Below are positions 8,548-12,252 of a stretch of DNA of 12,252 nt, in pieces. A program made the position numbers and the translations under genes. The stretch comes from Comamonas sp. (GTDB lineage: Bacteria; Pseudomonadota; Gammaproteobacteria; Burkholderiales; Burkholderiaceae_C), in assembly GCA_019236485.1 (NCBI GenBank), contig JAFAIY010000430.1, positions 1-12,252 on the forward strand, in the 5' to 3' direction. The notes under the pieces are model-generated. The model had not been told where the DNA came from. It worked only from the letters and a program-made list of their open reading frames with translations, and searched no databases. The stretch's first letter is position 1, and each line of letters opens with the position of its first letter.

Positions 8548-9735
8548 TCAACGGCCGCCCAGCACCAGCTCCTTGCGCTCGCCCGATTCATAGCCGTAGA
8601 GCGTGACGCGTGGATTCACCAGCTCGCCCTGGGAGTCGAACACGATGGTGCCCGTCACACCCTCGTAGCGGGTCTGGCGCAGCTGCGGCAGATAGGCTTC
8701 GACCTTGGCCGAGTCGGCACGCAACATGGCCTGGGCCAGCACCATGGTGGCGTCATAGGCATAGGGGCTGTAGACCTGATACTGGCCGGGGAAGCGCTGG
8801 TCATACCTGAGCTTCCAGGCCGTGCCGCCGGGCATATTCTCTATGGAGCTGCCGCCCACCACGCAGATCACGTTCTTGAGCGCCGCCGCCTTGGCCGCCA
8901 TCACGGGCAGGCGTTCCGTGCATTGCGCATCGCCCCCCAGAAATTTGATGTTATTCATGCCCAGCTGCGACATCTGGCGCAGCATGGGGCCGGCCTGGGC
9001 GTCCAGGCCGCCGAAGAAGATGGCATCCGGCTTGCGGCTCTTGATGGCCGTGAGCGCGGACTCGAACTGCACGCTCTTGTCGCTGGCGTACTGCTTGTCC
9101 ACGATCTGCACGTCGCGCGCGCGGGCTGCCGCCTCGAACAGCTTGACTATGCCCTGGCCATAGGCCGTGCGGTCATCGACGATGGCCACGCGCTTGACGC
9201 CCTGGTGCTTGACGGCATAGTCGAGCAAGGCTTCCACCATGGCCTGGTCGTTGGCGATCACCCGGAAGGTGTCGTCATAGCCGGCCTCGGTGATCGCCGG
9301 GTTGGTGGCCGCCGGGGTGATGTTGGGAATGCCGCAGTCGTTGTAGATTCGGGCCGCCGGCAAGGTGGTGCCTGACTGCAGATGGCCCACCACGGCCGCC
9401 ACCTTCTTGTCGCAGAACATGCGTGCCAGAGAGGCCGCCTGCCCCGGATCGCTGGCATCGTCGCCGGCCTCCAGCCTCCACAGCACGGTGCGCCCGCCGA
9501 TCTGCAGCTTGCGGGCATTGAGTTCCTCCACCGCCATGCGCACGCCGTTCTCCTCGTCCTTGCCCAGGGCCGCGATGGGGCCCGATATGGGCCCGCCGTG
9601 GGCAATGCGCACGACCAGGGGCTTGTCCGCCTCGGCAGCACTGGCCTGCGTCATGCAGACGGCGGCCAGCGCCAGGGCCAGCGCGTAGGGGATATGACGG
9701 GAACGGCTCGGGGCCGCAGGAACAGTCATGGACAT
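8548..9735 (-). CDS. Periplasmic substrate-binding protein of an ABC transporter, branched-chain amino acid (LivK) type
   Basis: The product is 395 residues. AAGGAG lies 5 nt before the ATG at 9735. The N-terminus is a Sec signal peptide: a basic start (SRSRH), a hydrophobic core YALALALAAVCMTQ (17-30) and a cleavage site after ASA (about 33). The mature protein has the type I binding-protein fold of the Leu/Ile/Val family: VRIAHGGPISGPIAALGKDE near the start, VVGHLQSGTTLPAARIYND, IPNITPAATNPAIT, TFRVIANDQ, VAIVDDRTAYGQG, FFGGLDAQAGPMLRQM and YSPYAYDATMVLAQAM. The family binds amino acids, amides or other small carboxylates; the ligand cannot be told from sequence. No permease or ATPase gene is adjacent, so it is an orphan binding protein here. 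It follows the small membrane protein gene by 42 nt on the same strand. Confidence 0.93.
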   Translation of the reverse strand: MSMTVPAAPSRSRHIPYALALALAAVCMTQASAAEADKPLVVRIAHGGPISGPIAALGKDEENGVRMAVEELNARKLQIGGRTVLWRLEAGDDASDPGQAASLARMFCDKKVAAVVGHLQSGTTLPAARIYNDCGIPNITPAATNPAITEAGYDDTFRVIANDQAMVEALLDYAVKHQGVKRVAIVDDRTAYGQGIVKLFEAAARARDVQIVDKQYASDKSVQFESALTAIKSRKPDAIFFGGLDAQAGPMLRQMSQLGMNNIKFLGGDAQCTERLPVMAAKAAALKNVICVVGGSSIENMPGGTAWKLRYDQRFPGQYQVYSPYAYDATMVLAQAMLRADSAKVEAYLPQLRQTRYEGVTGTIVFDSQGELVNPRVTLYGYESGERKELVLGGR

Positions 9736-9777
9736 GCTTTCTCCTTGATGGGTCCGGAGGCTGTGGTGCAGCCGGTC

Positions 9778-10026
9778 TCACTGCGCCTGATCGGGCACGG
9801 GCCGCTGGGCGCTGAGGGCCGACTCCAGTTGCTGGCGATATTGCTGCTGAACCTGGCGCGCTTGATCGCCCACCTGGCCGGCTTCAGGGGCCTGATTGTG
9901 CCCTGTCGGCAAGGCCTGGGTCTGCCGCGCCAGGCTTTCCTGGCCCGCATGCCAGCTTTTCCTGGCCAGCACTCCGACCACGGCCAGCACCACAACCAGG
10001 CCGAGCAAGCCCCAAACAGCTCTCAT
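9778..10026 (-). CDS. Small single-pass membrane protein of unknown function
   Basis: The product is 82 residues from the ATG at 10026; a TTG at 10044 would add six residues. Residues 4-22 (VWGLLGLVVVLAVVGVLAR) form one hydrophobic helix followed by positive charges (RKSW), suggesting an N-out or anchor topology with the rest on one side of the membrane. The C-terminal half is Gln-rich (QVGDQARQVQQQYRQQLESA) and probably helical or coiled coil, ending QRPVPDQAQ. Similar short proteins with a QVQQQ...QRPxPD tail seem common in Comamonadaceae, but I know of no function. It sits between ADP-ribosylglycohydrolase (76 nt upstream) and the binding protein (42 nt downstream), all on the same strand. 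Confidence 0.72.
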   Translation of the reverse strand: MRAVWGLLGLVVVLAVVGVLARKSWHAGQESLARQTQALPTGHNQAPEAGQVGDQARQVQQQYRQQLESALSAQRPVPDQAQ

Positions 10027-10101
10027 GACGACATCCGGCAACAACGATCCGCGGATTTGAACACGTTTGCGCCGGCCCGCGCCCGCCGCGCAGGCCGTCC
10101 G

Positions 10102-11025
10102 TTACGCGTGCGTCCCCTGATTTACCCGATGTCTCATTTGATGCAGCGCCTGCGCCAGAGCGCGGATGTCCGCGCCTCCATGCAGTTTCTCGAGCCATGC
10201 GGCAGGAATGCCGCTGCGGCCCCAGAACGCACCCGCGATCTGCCCGGTGACGGCCGCCGTGGTGTCGGCATCGTCACCCAGATTGGCGGCCTCCAGCACC
10301 GCAGCTTCAAAGCCATGATGCTGCGCAAAGCACCACAGCGCCGCTTCCAGGCTGTGCACCACATAGCCCGAGCCGCTGATCTGCTCCCGACTTTTATGCC
10401 GCCAGGAACCTCGGGCGATCTCCGCAATCCTGGGGCTCGCAATGCTCAGACCCGACAGATCCAGCACCTGAGCCTTGGTCTGCTCGGCCAGCGCCCGGCT
10501 CAGGACCACGGCGAACAATCTACAGGCGTCCAGGCATTCGGCGGCCGCGTGGGTGGTGCGCGAGCTGAGCTCGGCCATCTCCTGCACCCGCTGCTCATCC
10601 GCGCCATACAGCATGGCAATAGGCACCAGGCGCATCAGCGATCCGTTGCCCGCCTTGTGCGGGTCCGTGCTGCCGGCCAGGGCCTCGCCGGTACGCAGAA
10701 ACGCCTGAATCGCCTCCCGCGTAGCCATGCCGATGTCGAAGCAATCGCCGGTAGAACTCCAGTAGCCCCATTGGTACCAGTTGGCATAGCGCGTCATCTG
10801 GTCGCGCGGATCGCAGCTCGGCTGGGCGATCAGGCTCTCGGCCAGGCACAGGGCCATGGATGTGTCGTCGGTCCATTGGCCGGGCTTCAAGCCGAACGGG
10901 CCGCCACCGACCATATCGGTCAGCGGCGCGAAACTGCCGCGCGGCATGAATTCCACGGTGGTGCCTACGGCATCGCCGCAGGCCAGGCCCAGCAGCGCAC
11001 CTTCAAAACGGTCCAGCTCGCTCAT
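10102..11025 (-). CDS. ADP-ribosylglycohydrolase family protein (DraG/ARH-like)
   Basis: The family removes ADP-ribose from modified proteins or other ADP-ribosylated substrates using a two-metal site. The product is 307 residues from the ATG at 11025, which overlaps the stop of the NADAR gene by 4 bp. Motifs are complete: GALLGLACGDAVG (9-21), WTDDT (51-55, metal ligands), HKAGNGSLMRLVP (123-135), TTHAA (157-161), and GDDADTTAAVTGQIAGAFWG (250-269), which holds the second set of metal-binding Asp residues. The length matches the family. No signal peptide or membrane segment is present, so it is cytoplasmic. The substrate (Arg-, Ser- or nucleic-acid-linked ADP-ribose) cannot be predicted. There is no dinitrogenase-reductase or ADP-ribosyltransferase gene in the window, so a nitrogenase role is not supported. 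Coupling to NADAR points to shared ADP-ribose turnover. Confidence 0.93.
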   Translation of the reverse strand: MSELDRFEGALLGLACGDAVGTTVEFMPRGSFAPLTDMVGGGPFGLKPGQWTDDTSMALCLAESLIAQPSCDPRDQMTRYANWYQWGYWSSTGDCFDIGMATREAIQAFLRTGEALAGSTDPHKAGNGSLMRLVPIAMLYGADEQRVQEMAELSSRTTHAAAECLDACRLFAVVLSRALAEQTKAQVLDLSGLSIASPRIAEIARGSWRHKSREQISGSGYVVHSLEAALWCFAQHHGFEAAVLEAANLGDDADTTAAVTGQIAGAFWGRSGIPAAWLEKLHGGADIRALAQALHQMRHRVNQGTHA

Positions 11026-11591
11026 GACGGCTCTCGCAGCCTGCTGCGCGCGGCCATCAGCGCAAAGCCCAGCAGGTTCTGTCCGCGCCATTTGCGCGGC
11101 TGTTCGGCATCGGGGTTGGCCGCGCCCATGCCTATGCCCCAGATGCGGTCAGGCGGGCTGGCTTCCACCAGAATGCGCTCGCCCGTACCCAGCAGGAACT
11201 CGCCCATGGCCGGGTTCTGCGTGAACTTGGCGACATTGGCGCGCACCACAATGTCAAAGCGCTCGGCATTCCAGCGCGCCTCATCGAAGTTGCGCACGCT
11301 GCGCCCCAGCAGCTTGGCCGCGGCGGGCGATGGCGATGCCAGCACCTGCTGGCGTGCAGCTTCGTCGCCGAACAGACGTGCCTTGCAGGCCATCATGAAA
11401 TGCTCGGCGGTCGCAAAACGGTCGCCCCCCACCGTGAACGGCGCGTGAAACCACTGGCTCAGACAGCCCTTGCCCACGGAGCCGTCCTTCTCGGGCTGAT
11501 GACCCCAGAAGCATAAGTACTTGGGCCTATAGCCCTGGTCCAGTTGCAGCAGCAGGTCTGCCACGGAGCGAATTTCGTAATCTCGGTTCAT
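11022..11591 (-). CDS. NADAR-family protein (YbiA-like, DUF1768), N-glycosidase on NAD/ADP-ribose-related compounds
   Basis: NADAR proteins cleave N-glycosidic bonds: E. coli YbiA-type members act on riboflavin-pathway intermediates, and others remove ADP-ribose from guanine bases in DarT1 modules. The product is 189 residues from the ATG at 11591. Motifs are FWGH (28-31), FATAEHFMMACKARLFGD (59-76), AKLLGRSVRNFDEARWN (92-108), KFTQN (122-126), LLGTG (133-137), LVEASPPDRIWGIG (141-154) and GQNLLGFALM (170-179), all in family order. The start is not certain: an in-frame ATG at 11738 has AGGAG 3 nt upstream and would add 49 residues of non-family-like sequence, while ATG 11591 has a weak site in an A+T-rich stretch. 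The stop overlaps the ADP-ribosylglycohydrolase start, so they are co-translated. It is divergent from the Nudix gene across 259 bp. Confidence 0.9.
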   Translation of the reverse strand: MNRDYEIRSVADLLLQLDQGYRPKYLCFWGHQPEKDGSVGKGCLSQWFHAPFTVGGDRFATAEHFMMACKARLFGDEAARQQVLASPSPAAAKLLGRSVRNFDEARWNAERFDIVVRANVAKFTQNPAMGEFLLGTGERILVEASPPDRIWGIGMGAANPDAEQPRKWRGQNLLGFALMAARSRLREPS

Positions 11592-11850
11592 TGTTGTTCT
11601 ATTCCAATAAAAGAATGGTTTCAGAGGTTCAGCACCGTCCACCCGCATGGCCCATTGCGGGCGGCGCCGCAGCGCCAGGCTCAAACATTTGCAGCACAGG
11701 GTCGCGGCCTGGTTCTTATCGTTATTTGATCTGGGCATGGACTCCTGGCTCAGAGCGTCCCTCCCAGCTCGCCCTTGCATTAAGTTGTATTGAGCAACTT
11801 ATGTAAGTTGTACAATACAACTCATCATTCAAACCGTCAAGCCCCGCCTC
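11592..11850. other. Divergent intergenic region between NADAR and Nudix genes
   Basis: This is the longest gene-free stretch. The left part is A+T-rich next to the NADAR start (about 11592-11630). The middle is G+C-rich with a small hairpin GGCGC/GCGCC (11663-11667, 11672-11676). The right part holds the half-site array at 11781-11822. The frame of NADAR stays open through much of it, which is why its start is uncertain. Confidence 0.7.
11781..11822. promoter_or_regulatory. Tandem operator: four alternating AGTTG half-sites upstream of the Nudix gene
   Basis: Two perfect inverted repeats lie side by side. The first is TAAGTTG (11781-11787) with CAACTTA (11795-11801) around 7 nt. The second is AGTTGTA (11806-11812) with TACAACT (11816-11822) around 3 nt. 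TAAGTTGTA is also repeated directly, 23 bp apart, about two helical turns. AGTTGTATTG (11783-11792) is complementary to CAATACAACT (11813-11822). TACAAT (11811-11816) inside the second palindrome is a good -10 match for the plus strand, which would let a bound repressor block it. The array ends 28 bp before the Nudix ATG, so autoregulation is likely. Confidence 0.6.
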
Positions 11851-12252
11851 ATGACCGCTGCACCGCGTCACGCCAAACCGGCACCGGACTTCCCCCGCCC
11901 CTATACGACGGTGGACGTGGTGATCTTCACCATTTTTGATAAGGCGCTCAAAGTGCTGCTGGTGCAGCGCCCGGGGCACGAAGATGATCCATTCCCTGGC
12001 CTTTGGGCGTTACCAGGCGGCTTTGTGAATGTGGAGCTGGACGCCGATCTCGAAGCCTGCGCAGCCCGCAAGCTACGCGAGAAAACTGGCGTAGCCAGCC
12101 CCTATCTGGAGCAGTTGGGCAGCTGGGGCAGCGCCGCCCGCGACCCGCGCGGCTGGTCTGCCACCCATGTGTACTTTGCGCTGCTGCCGGGCCACGACCT
12201 GGCTCTGGCCAAGGGCGCCAATGCCGCCGATGTGGACTGGTTCGAGGTGGAC
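11851..12252 (+). CDS. Nudix-domain protein with a degenerate Nudix box, probable NrtR-like NAD-metabolism regulator (partial at the window end)
   Basis: 134 residues are visible; the frame runs off the right edge. The start MTAAPRHAKPAPDFPRPY is followed by VDVVIFTIFD (21-30), VLLVQRPG (35-42) and FPGLWALPGGFV (48-59), a clear Nudix fold. The box that should end REUxEExGU reads RKLREKTGV (73-81): two of the three usual glutamates are Lys, only Glu77 remains. PYLEQL and ARDPRGWS (99-106 region) are typical of the ADP-ribose/NrtR subgroup. NrtR proteins use such a worn Nudix domain to sense ADP-ribose or NAD-related ligands and carry a C-terminal winged helix, which would lie outside the window. 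A working ADP-ribose pyrophosphatase variant remains possible. No good ribosome site is seen before the ATG; it is chosen as the first ATG of the frame after the palindromes. Confidence 0.82.
   Translation, partial: MTAAPRHAKPAPDFPRPYTTVDVVIFTIFDKALKVLLVQRPGHEDDPFPGLWALPGGFVNVELDADLEACAARKLREKTGVASPYLEQLGSWGSAARDPRGWSATHVYFALLPGHDLALAKGANAADVDWFEVD

Noticed and set aside
9759..9773. GGCTG/CAGCC hairpin between the small membrane protein and the binding-protein gene
   Set aside because: Short stem, no T-run, and the 42-nt gap fits read-through within a transcription unit.
10102..11025. Assigning the ADP-ribosylglycohydrolase to nitrogenase control (draG proper)
   Set aside because: No draT, nif gene or other nitrogen-fixation context is present; the family is broad, so no gene symbol is given.
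9382..11448. A 688-codon plus-strand frame across five minus-strand genes
   Set aside because: It crosses gene borders of the binding protein, small membrane protein, ADP-ribosylglycohydrolase and NADAR, all of which have clear motifs; its translation has no recognisable domain.
11592..11738. Extension of the NADAR protein to the ATG at 11738
   Set aside because: AGGAG is only 3 nt from that ATG and the added residues look like translated intergenic DNA with no family resemblance; kept as an alternative only.

Overview
The window reads as chromosomal DNA of a G+C-rich betaproteobacterium, most likely family Comamonadaceae (Comamonas/Delftia/Acidovorax group). The reasons are the EF-G N-terminus typical of Burkholderiales, a tadA gene fused to a hydrolase next to an LD-carboxypeptidase, and a CCCCCT/AGGGGG stem-loop repeat of a kind I recall as dispersed in these genomes. 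The species call is an inference from protein style, not from a database match. No rRNA, tRNA, CRISPR array, insertion sequence or phage gene is visible, and no gene-free stretch exceeds 300 bases (the longest is 11592-11850).

Layout. At the left edge, on the minus strand, an ArsR-type repressor (257-598) is translationally coupled to a small protein of unknown function (6-254). Divergent from it, a complete elongation factor G gene (815-2935, plus) stands alone, without rpsL/rpsG/tuf, so it is probably a second EF-G (fusA2). The shared upstream region holds palindromes and a leader inverted repeat. EF-G converges on a long minus-strand block, with strong stem-loops between the two. Read in transcription order from the right, that block is: NADAR protein (11022-11591), ADP-ribosylglycohydrolase (10102-11025), a small membrane-anchored protein (9778-10026), an orphan periplasmic binding protein of the branched-chain amino acid type (8548-9735), a TadA/alpha-beta hydrolase fusion (7125-8498), an LD-carboxypeptidase with a His-rich N-terminus (5867-6952), a protein built of three helix-turn-helix-like repeats (5267-5719) overlapping by 4 bp a multi-pass membrane protein with a glycine-zipper tail (3522-5270), and a SpoIIAA-like STAS protein (3063-3425). 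At the right edge a Nudix-domain protein starts on the plus strand (11851 to beyond the window).

How the genes work together. The most coherent system is the right-hand one. NADAR and ADP-ribosylglycohydrolase are coupled through an ATGA overlap and lie divergent to a Nudix protein whose catalytic box has lost two of its glutamates, as in NrtR-type regulators of NAD metabolism. Just upstream of the Nudix start is a compact array of four alternating AGTTG/CAACT half-sites, forming two adjacent inverted repeats. I read this as a regulated NAD/ADP-ribose turnover locus. A second unit of interest is the triple-repeat protein plus membrane protein pair, for which I recognise no function. tadA-hydrolase and ldcA are housekeeping functions (tRNA-Arg wobble inosine, murein tetrapeptide recycling), but the hydrolase half lacks its nucleophile and the carboxypeptidase carries an unusual metal-binding-like leader.
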